Assembly: GCA_008638375.1 (NCBI GenBank)
Contig: CM018033.1
Location: 17,264,017 to 17,328,016 of the forward strand
DNA length: 64,000 bases
Direction: 5' to 3'
Source of the DNA: Nyssa sinensis
Taxonomy: Eukaryota; Streptophyta; Magnoliopsida; Cornales; Nyssaceae
Each line of letters begins with the position of its first letter. Position 1 is the first letter of the stretch. The notes under the pieces were generated by a model. It had not been told where the DNA came from and ran no database searches. It saw nothing but the letters and a program-made list of their open reading frames with translations. A program made the translations under genes and the position numbers. Shown here piece by piece: positions 46,205-57,504 of the stretch.

Positions 46205-47079
46205 TCATGGGTGTGACATGGAGTTTGCATGAGTGCGTCACGCATATTTCATTGCATGGTATCAATGAATTCATGAATGTATGATGAGTCTTGTTAATGC
46301 ATTGTATAGATGAATAGGATGGCATGTAGGTTATAACTGTGCATGAAGATATAACTGTACACTTGCACATGCCACGCCTTAGATTATGTTAATGAGTTGG
46401 ATGACATGTAGACTACTGCTAGTACATTGTATGCATGATGTTGAATGCAATGTAGATATAATTGTACACTTGCACATGCCACGCCCTTAATTTTGTTTCT
46501 TGCATTAGCATTATATTGTACCAGCAGTGGAGCTGACCCATTCGTGGGCAACATTTTTCAGATGACACTCCAAGCACCTGAGACTTGAGGAAGTCTCACA
46601 GAGTGGAGGAGACCCGAACTTAGAAGGATATTTGGGCCGTGAGGCATATATTGTGATGTACGGGCTTAAGCCCGAATGATGTATTATAGGTGTATTGACA
46701 GGAGTGAATGTAAGTTAAGTTGAACCTGTTAGATTGTCCTTTATTCACTTTATATTTCATTTTCTTTTTGCTTCATTCAGTAGCACCTCGGGTTCGTGGG
46801 AATTCAGGGCGTGACAGAGGAGGTGATGGAAACCTGCCAGAATCCTATCGGACCATCGAGGGAGACGGTGAACAGTTTCCCCGAAGCGGCACCGTTTGGG
46901 GTTTAAATGGAGTAAAACGGCGTCGTTTTTAGGTTTAAACCATTTTAGATTAAGTTAAATTAAGACCGTTTGGTTACGGGGATAGGGTGCCTATTTGATA
47001 TTCCCTGTTGGAACTGAATAGCCTATTCGGGTTTAGGTTGCCTATTCGTCGTTTAGCCCATGAAAAATTAGAAAATAAA

Positions 47080-47165
47080 AAGAAGTTGCGCCCCTTGCGA
47101 ATCGAACTAAGGACTAGAAGTATGGATGTGGCATGTGTAACCAGTGAGGACAGGACAATCCCGTT
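47080..47165 (-). other. tRNA-like module of LTR-E
   Basis: Minus strand: TGTCCTCACTGGTTA (A-box-like) begins at 47152, TAGTTCGATTCGC (B-box) at 47109, 43 bp apart; a TTTTT run follows near 47079. It follows a (TA)n tract at 47182-47199 in LTR sense. Confidence 0.5.
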
Positions 47166-48700
47166 TCAATTTTGGGCACAAATATATATATATATATATT
47201 ATATAATAATTAATTAAACTTAATTAATTTGAATATAACAAAATGGCTCGAAGTCCAAATTAAACAAGTTATTAGTGTATTTTGACTATCTTGGACCTTC
47301 TAAGACCAATGGTGAGGTTCGTGTTGTAAGATGGGGTCTCGAAAAATAAAAGACCTGTAAAAGTACAAAATGACTGTTTTGCCCTTTTTAGCCCAGGTGT
47401 CTAAATTGAGTTCTGCGAAAGCCTAAACCAACTTTTTTTGACATTCCAGACTCAATGGTAGAGTTTATTTTAGTGAAATAGAAACTCATGAAATAAAAAC
47501 ATAAAATTGGATGAATAACATAATTCAAGTAGAAATAAACTGAGTTATGTTTCATGATTTTAGGAACACCGAAAGGCAAGGAAAAGGTAGTCTAGACCTT
47601 TCGGTTGGAGACAGTGAAAAGGACTAAGTCCTCATCGATTGGTTCGGCTGCACGGCGAACGCGACTCCCAAGGGTTGGGGAAAACCCTTCTAGGTATGAT
47701 GTTTTGCTTAATAAGAAATAAGGTTAAGTTTAGGAATATTTTATGAGTAAATTGAATGATTTATATGTTTAACTGTTATTGGAAAATCATTTGGAATATA
47801 GTTGCTTGATAACCTAGAGTTGGTTGTTTACGCGCTTGTGTGTTTCTTGCATTCTTTGGGAATTTAGTAAAGTGATGAACATGAACCATGACTACGTGTT
47901 TAAATTGATTGTGTTTGGCATGTATTCATGTGAAAGAAGTTTTGTGATTCAAATGTTATTGTTGTTTTAAGTATGATACATTATTTAAAGCATGCTTCAT
48001 TGAGATTATATTATTGCGTGGTGAAATCAAAGCATATTGGCTTATGGTGAATCCTTTGAAAACATAATGTGGGTTGAGCACTCGTTGCTATGCGTTATGA
48101 GGGTATAGATCCTGTGGTAAAAAAATCCAAAATTGGCCATTGCATTGGTATTTAGATTCAACGGGAGCGATCCGTAAACGGGTGTTGGTACCCAGATCCA
48201 TCAGGAACGATCCGTAAACGAGACATGGGTGTGGCATAGAGTGCATGGGTGTGTCACGTATATTTTCATTGCATTGTATTAATGGACTGGAAAACATCTA
48301 GATTATAAATATACACTTTGCACATGCCACGCCTTAACTTTGTTCTTTACATTAGCATTATGTTATACCAGCTGTGGAGCTGACCCATTCGTGGGATATA
48401 ATATTACAGATGACGCTCTTGGTACTTGAGACTTGAGGAAGTCTTGAAAAATAGAGGAGATGTGGACTACGGTGGATTTTTGGCCCTTAGAGGCATATTT
48501 TGATGTTGTACAAGGGCATAAGCCCTAGACCATATGTGTTTATTTGTATGTCATGAAACAACGGGTGAGGCCCTATAGATTGGTATTAGAATATGAATTG
48601 GGTTAGTATTTGAAATCCATGTAATTATCCTTTATTAATTCCCCTTTCGTTCATTTCATTCACTACCCGGGTTTATAGAAATTCGGGGCGTGACAGACTG

Positions 48701-49348
48701 CCTTCTCAAAAACCAAAACAGCGCATTTATTACATCACACACATGACGCCTTAAAAACCCTAACCACAACTTTAGATAGATCCTAAAGAACTGAAGTGCG
48801 AGAGGAGGGGGGAGTAACTGATATACCATAATTTGACCAAGACTCTCAAAACTTGACACGTATCCATAATGGTTCTGCAATATATAAAACACAGGCATAC
48901 CTATCCCTTCTGATCTTCAGGTTATAGGGCATCAGCACAAAGGGTTCCAAACTGGTTGGCATCAACACAAAGAGTTCCAAACTGGTCACCACCTTCTATG
49001 AACTATCGACGTCAAAATAAGGAAATAGAGTTCAACATGAAAACTACTATCTATGAATATCTTCAAATCCCAACTTTTATGCGTCTTAATCCTACTTAAC
49101 TTGAGAGATCTGCAACCAATTAATAAGGCCATAAGGTACGCTTTCAATTCAAATTTAATTTTTCTCTTCAATTACTATCATTATAGTTTTCGAGCTTCAT
49201 CATCGGAGTGGCTACGACTGGAGCCTCTCTGGTGGTCCTCTAACTTTGTATTCTTGACAGGCGTTGAAGAAAAGCTTCGTTCAAATCAGAAAAGTGCAAC
49301 ATCAAACTTTTTTATAAAAAATAAAATAAAATTGTAGGGTTTTTCACA
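48701..49348 (-). repeat. Gypsy-2 5' LTR, outer part
   Basis: On the minus strand it begins TGTGAAAAACCC at 49348. The part at 49170-48986 is homologous to 12440-12600. The minus frame 48986-49171 and plus frame 49053-49337 are by-products of this LTR. Interrupted by LTR-E at GACTG. Confidence 0.6.
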
Positions 49349-49612
49349 CGTTCTTTCTGAAGCATTGAACAGATGAAAATAGTACAATTTTTTTTTTTGG
49401 GAAGTATTTCCGAAGTATTTTCCTTAGAAGATATGGCTACTTACAAATGAGAGGTTTACTAGGTAACAGACTTGAGGAGTACAATCTATGCATACAGGTT
49501 TCCAAGCTAGCTAGTAAAAGGTCTTTCAAAACAACTAGTAAACTTTTGAGCTCTGCCTCATCTGCTATATATATCATTTTGTATATTCTTGCTTAATTTG
49601 AAGACGTCCGCT
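49349..49612. other. Unassigned AT-rich spacer
   Basis: Contains a T-run at 49388-49398. No coding or repeat partner seen. Confidence 0.5.
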
Positions 49613-50380
49613 CAGTACCGCCTCAGCATAAGGCAAATAAAGTCATTATTTTAAGTCACACTTACAATTAAGATTTCAAATTTTATGTATATTTATAGTA
49701 AAATTCTATTAAAAATAAAAATATAAGATCCATAAAAGTCTAAACTTTATAAAAGAAAAATGAGTATAAAACCCATAAAAATCTAAACCTTATAAAAGAA
49801 AAGGACCCAATAAATACCAAAGTCTAACAATTTTTTTTTTTAACCAATCATATTTGGTACGACAAAATAGAAAAAAAAAAAAACAAAACAGAAAATTTTT
49901 AAAAATTAAATTAAATAAAAAGTTGAATGGTCATCTCAGAACTCAATCATCACACTATAATAAATACAACTTACTCATAATTCATTATCTCTTTTACACA
50001 CCTACTCACTATACTTGTAGATTTTTTTTAAAAATTTGATACTCATCTTATATATTTTTTATTATAAATAACGTTTGATCAATTTGTAGTTACTTTAATA
50101 TTTATATTAATAAATATGACTACTAAAAAACAAGTATTTGGATATGAAAAACTTTGTAAAAAAAACTTTGAAAAATTAATTAAATCTCAAAATGGATATT
50201 TTAATAAATTTGTTACTATTAATAAACAAAAAATAATGGGTAAAAGTTCCCCAAATAAAGAAGTAGTGGATTTCAAAGAGTTAGAAGATAATGACATTTA
50301 AAAAAAAATTATATTAAAAATTAAAAGACTTCATTTAAAACTTTCACTTTTAAGCCTCAAATTCTTTTGAGTCAGCTTTG
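49613..50380 (+). mobile_element. Decayed non-autonomous hAT-like element
   Basis: Left end CAGTACCGCCTCAG and right end CTTTTGAGTCAGCTTTG match in inverted form at about 8 of 13 positions, with the CCTCA core clear. The sequences resemble hAT ends that precede ZMYM/DUF4371-type plant transposases. GTCCGCTC (49606-49613) and ATTTGCTC (50381-50388) could be an 8-bp target duplication changed only by C/T and G/A transitions. It contains a short transposase N-terminus (50116-50301). Confidence 0.5.
50116..50301 (+). pseudogene. hAT transposase N-terminal remnant, 61 residues
   Basis: Starts MTTKKQVFGYEKLCKKNFEK and continues LIKSQNGYFNKFVTINKQK, then an acidic end. Plant hAT transposases with a TTF/ZMYM-type zinc finger and DUF4371 commonly start with a K-K-x-x-S-G-Y-x-K-R-K-K ... 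E-x-L-I-x-S-Q-x-G-x-x-x-K-F pattern. This piece keeps that start, but the remaining several hundred residues are missing, consistent with an internal deletion derivative. It is open over its whole length. Confidence 0.5.
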
Positions 50381-50726
50381 ATTTGCTCATCATGCTTTTG
50401 CAGTTACAATAATTAAAAGCTATTAAAAGTCCAAAGTCCCTTTTTAAAATGTCAGCTGTGAATTGTTTAAAATGCGTTTTCTAACCACTTTGATTCTGAT
50501 TGTATTTGTTTAAAAGGCCATGCATGCTGGTTTCCAAAGTTGAAAGTCTAAACATGCTATATATATATATATAATGGTTCTTGACTTACCATTATAGTTA
50601 GTTCCATATTTATTTTTATTCAGACGTTTTATTATACAATTTTTATATCAGTTGAATCAACTCTACCGCATTCAAATCTTTATCTTTTCATCTTAAAATA
50701 GCAACACAGCCATTAAACAATTTGCT

Positions 50727-51168
50727 TTCTTTATGGATGCACCTTGCATCGATCTTGCAATTTATTTGTGCAACTTCCACAATTAATTTAGTGGCTATAA
50801 CTATAAATAGAGAATACCAAAACAGTTCTATACAGACAATTACACAGAGCCTTTCATTTCTGTCTTAGAGACTGCTTTTAGAGTTTTCCAAAGTTTAGTT
50901 CTTGTTGATGTCTATTTGTTCTTATTACTGCATTCCATTGAAGAAAGATCATTGCTTTCTAAGATTGTTCTTAAGACCTTCACTGTACGAGTGCATGTTA
51001 GTGAAGACAGGCTGTTGAATCCTGAAGAGTAGATAGCTGAGACCTTCTGCATCGAGATACATTCTCTAAGGGGCAGAAACTACTCCTAAGGAAATGTCTT
51101 GCACATGCATAAGCTCATTCTTCTCTGTATTCTATTTTTGTGGCATCTATTATACTATTTTTTCAACA
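50727..51168 (+). repeat. Copia-2 5' LTR (visible part)
   Basis: Shares with 57505-58012 the order TTTCTTTATGGA, TATAAATAG, AGTTCTATACAGACAA, CTGCATTCCATTGAA, GAGACCTTCTGCA, TCTGTATTCT and a CAACA end. It has one copy of the TATA segment and a 60-bp stretch near 50980-51040 absent from the 3' LTR. The outer end is not exactly defined. Confidence 0.75.
50801..50810 (+). promoter_or_regulatory. TATA box of the Copia-2 5' LTR
   Basis: CTATAAATAG, with the same surroundings as the duplicated boxes in the 3' LTR at 57586 and 57673. Confidence 0.6.
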
Positions 51169-51190
51169 ATCTTAAGAATACTTACCTATA

Positions 51191-51290
51191 ATGGATGCTG
51201 CAATGTTTACTGCCACCAAGGTTGCCCATACTTAACTAGAATTGAGTCATTTAATGGTACAAACTTCAAATGTTGACAAAGTTAATGTTA
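51191..51290 (+). pseudogene. Copia-2 gag start (broken)
   Basis: Reads MDAAMFTATKVAHT, then after a one-base frame change TRIESFNGTNFKC followed by a stop. The consensus at that point is usually N-F-x-R-W, so Arg to Cys and Trp to stop fit CGT to TGT and TGG to TGA transitions. Only the gag N-terminus survives here. Confidence 0.6.
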
Positions 51291-51299
51291 GTCCAGATA

Positions 51300-51968
51300 C
51301 TACAAATTATGAATAAAATAGACCTTCAAAAAATAAAACTTCCTAAACCTTTTATATATCACTAGTAACTTGGGTATTGCTCTTTTATATGTAACTATAT
51401 GCTTTCTGGTTAATTTGTGGTTGTGTGGATATTAAGCAGAGATAAAATGGAAATAAAATAATAATTGATGATAGTGGGAAAGTAATTTAAAATGAAATAA
51501 AATATAAATAAAGGAAAGATTAGAAATAGTTCATTGAGTTTTAACCAACTCATTGGTTTTGTTTCTTTACTATTACATAATATTGGGCTGTTGAAACCAA
51601 ATAGGCCAATGATTCAATTTTGAGGCTTAAACTTAAATTCACATGTTTTTCAAAGAGATTGGTAAGTGTAATTGAACTTTGGATTTTGAGTTAATTAATG
51701 TGATTGACACTTTGTACATTTTAAATTACGCTGGGTTGGTTTGGAATAGTTGAACCTTGTGAATTAGAGGATAGTACAAATAAATATTATGAAGTGAATA
51801 GTGTCTCAAACTGTACTGTAAATAATTGTTGAAATAAAATTATTATTGAATAATTATGTTGATATTAATTATTTGGAAAATAATTAAATTTCTTTGAGTT
51901 TCAAAGTATTAAATCTTGTGGTGGATAGCTGAAGATATTAAATAATGCCTTAACAATTTTATTGTGAC
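51300..51968. other. Unassigned Copia-2 internal sequence
   Basis: AT-rich, no readable gag. It ends at the GTGAC duplication of LTR-G and continues at 55412. Confidence 0.45.
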
Positions 51969-54900
51969 TGTCACGCCCCGAATTTCCAACCAAACCCGGG
52001 GACGCGACTAAAGTGAAATAAAGGAAGAAAATAAATAGACGAATAAATAAATAAATAACAATTCAATTGATTTAGATACAAGCCTACATACATTCCTGTT
52101 TTATAAAATTTCGGCAGAACCTCCTTTGTTTTCTAAGCCTTTTCTCACCTAATATTTTGCAACAATTCACATATATAAACAACAGTACATCCCATCCTCA
52201 CTTGATGGCCACAATCTCATCAAATTTAAATATACATCGCCTAATTATACAACCGAAGACAATTAAATAGATACACACGTACATACATTCACTTCGGTCA
52301 ATATATATACATGTCTTTAGGCTTAAGCCCGTACATCACAAATTACACCTCTCGGGCCAAATATCCATCTAAAGTCAAGTCTCCTCCACTCGGCTAGACT
52401 TCCTCAAGTCTCAGGTGTTGGAAGTGTCATCTGAAATGTTGTCCCACGAATGGGTCAGCTCAACTGCGAGTATGGTACAATACTAATGCAAGGAACAAAA
52501 TTAAGTCGTGGCATGTGCAAGTGTACATTCATATCTATATGCCTTACAAGTCATGCATACAATATAATGGCAATGTACAAACTACATCTGTATAAAACCC
52601 TATATCACGTTCACAAATTCATCAACACAATGCACAGGCAATATGCGTGACACACCCATGCATCTCAATGTCACACCCATGTCTTATGATACGGTCCTTC
52701 CCCGTTGGCATGAGTACCGCCACGTATGTCTTCTTTTCGGTGTGCCCCCGATGGAATGGAGTACCAATGGCCGAATTTTGGGTTTTTCACTACAAGATCT
52801 ACACCCTCATAATGCACAGCACCTTGTGCTGACCCACACTATGCTGTCAAGGAATCACACTATGCCAATATGCCATAATTCCATCATGCAATAACGCAAT
52901 CTTAATAAAACATTTCACCAATGCATAAAGCATGCCTTTTAAATAATATCGTCCTCTTAAAAATAACAATAGCATTTGGATCATAAGACTTCATCCACAA
53001 ATATACGCATCATGCACAATCAATCTCAATACTTACGCAATCCTTATATTCGCAATATCAATAATATTTTCGAACAAAAATTACATACAATGACAACACG
53101 AGAGGTAAATCACAATTCCCAAATACTCATAAAGAACACGGAAGCACATAAACAATCAACTCAAAGTTTCTCAAAGCAATAACCCCTATGTGATCTTCTA
53201 TCAAGCACAAGAATCATTCAATCAATATGCACATCATTCCTAATTTAATCATATTCCTTACTTAGCAAAGTACCATACCTGATCGGGTTATCTCAACCCT
53301 AAGAAGCTATATCCACTAAGTAGTCCAGTCAACTGATCAATAACTCAGTCTTCCTATTGCATATGTTTAGAAGGTCCTCGCCTTTCCCTTCGATGTTCCC
53401 TGTTGTTTCGCATTCCTTCAATCCAGTTTGCTATAACAAATGCACAGCTCATCCGTGATGCTTCAATAGCATCTAACTTGGTTCAACCCCTGTAACGCAT
53501 CACACGGCCCCTTTCAAATTCCTATCCGTCATCAACAATATCATGCCCAAGCCCATAAACCTCGATCTGAACAACCATACCCTCTTGGCGCAACCCCGAA
53601 GTCTGCTGCTTACAACATGCTTGTTATTGATCCTTGACATACTGGCAAGGCTACGACTTCCATGGGACTGCATCGTTTGAATCAAGTCTTGTGGCTACCA
53701 TCTATGGCAGTCACTGCTTAGACAATTGAATCAACCCCCCAAGTCTCCAATGACTCTGCTTCTACGTCACCCAAATTCTGTCTTCCATCAGCAAAGGAGC
53801 CAATCCAACATCAACCAAATCTACTGCTTCTATCAGCCTGCTCCAAATTTTCAAACTGAAGCAACCGACCAAACAAGGGAACCCCACAAAACCATAACAT
53901 CCCCACTTGAACAAGAGACCCAACGACCATTCACTATTCTTCCCCCAACAGCATTCACGCAACCCCCCAACTTTTCCCTGCACCACTACACACACACAGC
54001 AATGACAATCGAGCCTCCAACAGAAACCATAAAACGAAAAGAGCAGTCGACCCTTAATTCAAATCACAAACCACAAGCCTTACAAAATCATTACCTCCAG
54101 ACACCGACACAACTGGATCAATAAACCCAACCTACTATCTCTCAATCCGACCAACCAACGAACCAACTCAGCCGCAGAGACCTCAACTTCGAAGTCCAAC
54201 CATACTGTCGTTACTCCTCCTTCTTCCTGAACTGCCATATATATATATATATGCATCGATCTTCTCTTCTCCCCAATTTAAACAAATCATCAACCCAAAT
54301 TCTGCATCATCTCCATAACGACAAGTCCCAAAACAGAGAGAAATTAAACATACCTGACATATCCCAACTGTAATCCTTCCAACTAGTTTGCAATACCCGT
54401 AATCCTTTATGCAAACCGAACTCCTCAATCATCCATCCATGATCAAGCCAACGTGATTCCCCCTTTTTGCTGCACCGCTACTGCTGTCTCATTCTCAGCT
54501 AAGAATCTCCCTAAACCCAATCACTTATCAGATCTCTCTCTCAACGCCTCAACATTTTTCTGACCTGCACAAGCTTCCAGTAGCTTCGGCCGTACCTCCT
54601 CTGCACCGCTATACACACAGACATATACACATATAAAGTTTTGTTGCATAAGATCTGAAATCTCCCCATCACCAACATGAATTAACCCATCAAATTGGAG
54701 GGCACGTACTGCCGCCATCGCTGCTTCCGTCTCTCTCTCTACTTGGTTCCAGCAGTTTCGGCTGCTTTCTTTGCCTTTTTTCTCTTTCTCGATCGGTTCC
54801 CCACCGACTTTCTCTCTTTCTCTCTCTGGCCCGAAACCATCGCTCCCTTTTTGGACGCCCACGGTTTCTCTCCTTTTCATTTCTTTCCTTTCAATTATAT

Positions 54901-55058
54901 CAAGACCTAAATATATTATATGTATATAATATCACACCATCCAATACACCCACCGACACACACACACACACACACATGGTTGCACGACTTTCTATTTTTC
55001 TTTTATTTTAACACCCCCACATCTCAAGCTCCACTTGCTTTTAAATTTCCTTTTTAAA

Positions 55059-55134
<76 letters not shown>

Positions 55135-55406
55135 TTTTTTGCTTCAATAATTTCCTTTAGAAATTTCACGGACATATATACATATATATATCTTTTTAAT
55201 ATTTTTATTTCACAAATATTAAATTATCTTATGCCGATAAAAACTGCCATAAAGCCGGGACTTAATTTAACTATTTATTTACCACTATTGGTTCTCGTTC
55301 AGGTCCTATATTATATTCTTATAATTTATGATTTGTATCAATCCCATGGATTTATCCTGGCACTTGGTTAACCGGTTTAAATATTTTTTTTTTTCAAATC
55401 TTTACA
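51969..55406 (+). mobile_element. LTR-G: 3.4-kb solo LTR, target duplication GTGAC
   Basis: Starts TGTCACGCCCCG and ends CAAATCTTTACA, flanked by GTGAC at 51964-51968 and 55407-55411. Homologous in reverse to LTR-F (for example 55250-55400 to 21800-21650, and 52000-53300 to 25080-23580). The Pro/Thr/Gln-rich 132-residue frame at 53726-54124 has no counterpart frame that I could recognise in LTR-F. No tRNA-like module was found. Confidence 0.92.
55060..55130. repeat. (TTA)n microsatellite
   Basis: About 23 uninterrupted TTA repeats inside LTR-G, probably highly variable between individuals. Confidence 0.97.
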
Positions 55407-55589
55407 GTGACTTACCTAATTCGTGAGATAGTAGAAAAAATAATGAAATCTAGAATGATGGGCATCCCTTAACTTGAGGGGGAAGACTTTTTCTTCACTT
55501 GTTACATATAAAATAAAATACCTTATAAAATTAGTATAATTTATGAAGAAGTTAAGGAAGATTATATGAATTGTGGAAGAGTTATGCAC

Positions 55590-55900
55590 TTTACTTTAAA
55601 ATACTTGAAAATGTGGGGACATTTTCAACCTAAATTTGAGGAAACTTTTTGTGAGAAATATGGACACAAGAAGAAAAATGGCAACTATACTTAGACTAAT
55701 TTGGTTGAGGTGGATGTTATTGTTGTCGTCATTTCTGAGATGAACATGATAACTAATGCGAAGGATTGGGTGGTAGACTTTGGGGCTACCAAGCACATCT
55801 ATGAAAATAGATATACTTAATCCTCCTACACTCCTATAGGAGAATGAGAAAAATATATACGTAGGTGATTTGAGGCCTAACCAATCATTGGCAAATGGAA
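55590..55900 (+). pseudogene. Copia-2 gag end and protease start (broken)
   Basis: A decayed zinc knuckle (TFCEKYGHKKKNGNY) is followed by EMNMITNAKDWVVDFGATKH and IYENRYT before a stop. The protease motif is DFGATKHI, closer to the functional D-S-G-A-T-x-H-I than the Copia-1 copy. Frames change several times. Confidence 0.75.
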
Positions 55901-56659
55901 AGTTCTTCTTAAATTGATTTTTTGAAAAATCCTATTGCTTAATAATATATTTCATGTTCAAAATATTTGTTAGATCATTGTGTCTGTTTTCTACTATAAG
56001 GAAGAAGTTATTTGAGTTTGATAAATGTTGTCATAATTAAAATAAGTGAATCCTTTAAGGATGAAAAGATACTTGAAAGAAGTTAAATGTTTCCTTGATA
56101 TCATACTATAATAATTGAAATTTCTTATATTAAAATTTTAATAGTTTTAATTGATGAATTAGAAGAAATTATCTGTTTATGTATACTTGAGAAAAGAGCA
56201 TAAATATGAAATTGTAAAGTAGAACTCTTAAATATATAACAAGAAAATATTGATCATTTTTTTATTGGTCATTGAGGTAGATAAATGCAAAATTTATAAA
56301 TAATATAATTGTGGTCACATGTTTAAATTGTGAGTATATTTTAGATAGTCAATAGGACTATATGATACTTGGGAGAAAATTAAGAAAATCAAATCAATGT
56401 GACTGTGAGCATGCTTATTCGTTTTGATGCCTATGTTTTTAAATTTGAAATTGCTTAAATTTATATATTGATGTATTTGTAATAGACCTGACATTGCTTA
56501 TGCATGTAACAAATTGAGCAGATACATAGATTCCCAATAAGGATTATTGGAGGAGCATAACTTAAATATGAAATTTTGTTTTAGAGATATTCTTGATTAT
56601 GATACATTATGAATTTCCTACTATATGAGGTTCATAGTGATGTTAATTGGTTCTATGAT

Positions 56660-57110
56660 ACAAATGAGGAAGAAATCTATGTCTTGTTATATGGTTACCC
56701 TTGACTGAGGTGCATTGTCTTATAGACTTGTACAGATCGGTTCTAATATGGAATCCAAGATTATAGCCTTAGAAAAGGCATGATTTGAGGCTAAATGGAT
56801 TAAAAAGCTATTAGCGTGATATCCCTATATGGAAGTGACCAGTTTTAATTGTGTTTATGTGTTATAATTGCTAGGCTGAAAAAGCTAAAGCAAAATGGTA
56901 AAATATTAGGCAAATATGCCTATGACATAATATTGTGAAATAATTGTTGTTTGAGGCTTGCTTGTTATTCCTAAATTTTCTAAGGTTAGAGTAGATCTTG
57001 GCCAATCCTCTGAGAAAATACATCAAGGGGGATGGGACTTATGCCTATAACAAGGGTCAATAGTGATGGTAACCCAACCAACATGAATGGAGATCCTATG
57101 AAATAGGTTC
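56660..57110 (+). pseudogene. Copia-2 RNase H end of pol (broken)
   Basis: Scattered fragments in several frames: an ESKIIALEKA-like stretch, LKKLKQNGKILGKYAYDIIL (degenerate form of the N-G-K-S-R-H-I-x-x-R-H-N block) and an SSEKIHQGGWD / MGLMPITRVNSDGNPT-like tail typical of the end of this copia lineage. Not translatable. Confidence 0.45.
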
Positions 57111-57504
57111 ACATGGGTAATAACAAGTCACTAGGTGGCCTGTTGATGCATTATCAAATTTAATATATTTTGAGAAGTCCTCCCTATGAGGTAGATAGTG
57201 TAAGAGACTATAATGTGTGAGGTTCAGAAATAGCTCTTAATGAATGTCATAGCCCTTATATGAGTGGTGTGTTTAATTGCAGTACACACTTGATGGATTC
57301 ACCTATATGAGTGTGGAAGTAAGGCCACTTCCTATGAGAGCTTAGGCAAGATAAGAGAACTTTAGTGAGTATATAAATACTTGCACTTTATGGGTTTGTT
57401 AAATAAAAGCAAGACATGGGAAAGCCCTCGCGCACGCCCAATTCCCAAGCCTAGTGAAAAATTGGATTTCCATCTGAAAAACCAATTAATTGGGCGTTAC
57501 ACAA

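Larger units (their letters stand above)
43605..46816 (-). mobile_element. LTR-D: 3.2-kb solo LTR nested in LTR-E, target duplication GAGGA
   Basis: On plus it starts TGTAAGAATTTG and ends AGGGCGTGACA, flanked by GAGGA at 43600-43604 and 46817-46821. It is inserted into a copy of its own family (LTR-E). Carries a tRNA-like module (minus, 44880-44940), (TA)n tracts and a three-copy 44-bp repeat. The frame 44297-44536 and others are by-products. Confidence 0.9.
42278..48695 (-). mobile_element. LTR-E: about 3.2-kb solo LTR (with LTR-D inside), target duplication GACTG
   Basis: On plus it starts TGTAGAGACC and ends GGGGCGTGACA, flanked by GACTG at 42273-42277 and 48696-48700. Removing LTR-D and one GAGGA leaves about 3.2 kb. 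It carries TA-rich, GA-rich and downstream blocks parallel to LTR-D and F. Contains a tRNA-like module (minus) at 47085-47160 and repeated CGATCCGTAAACG units near 48170-48220. No gag or pol. Confidence 0.88.
37960..49348 (-). mobile_element. Gypsy-2: element with a Transposase_28-type protein, carrying nested LTRs
   Basis: Minus strand: 5' LTR (49348-48701 continuing 42277 to about 42000), then a gag-like gene (41940-41325 continuing 39188-37960). LTR-E (42278-48695, with LTR-D inside) interrupts the 5' LTR, and LTR-C (39189-41319) interrupts the gene. The 3' part is lost at the LTR-B junction. The LTR is homologous to the piece at 12211-13120. Many stops; dead. Confidence 0.65.

Noticed and set aside
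53726..54124. 132-residue Pro/Thr/Gln-rich frame in LTR-G
   Set aside because: Low-complexity composition; no matching open frame recognised in the related LTR-F, so coding is not supported.
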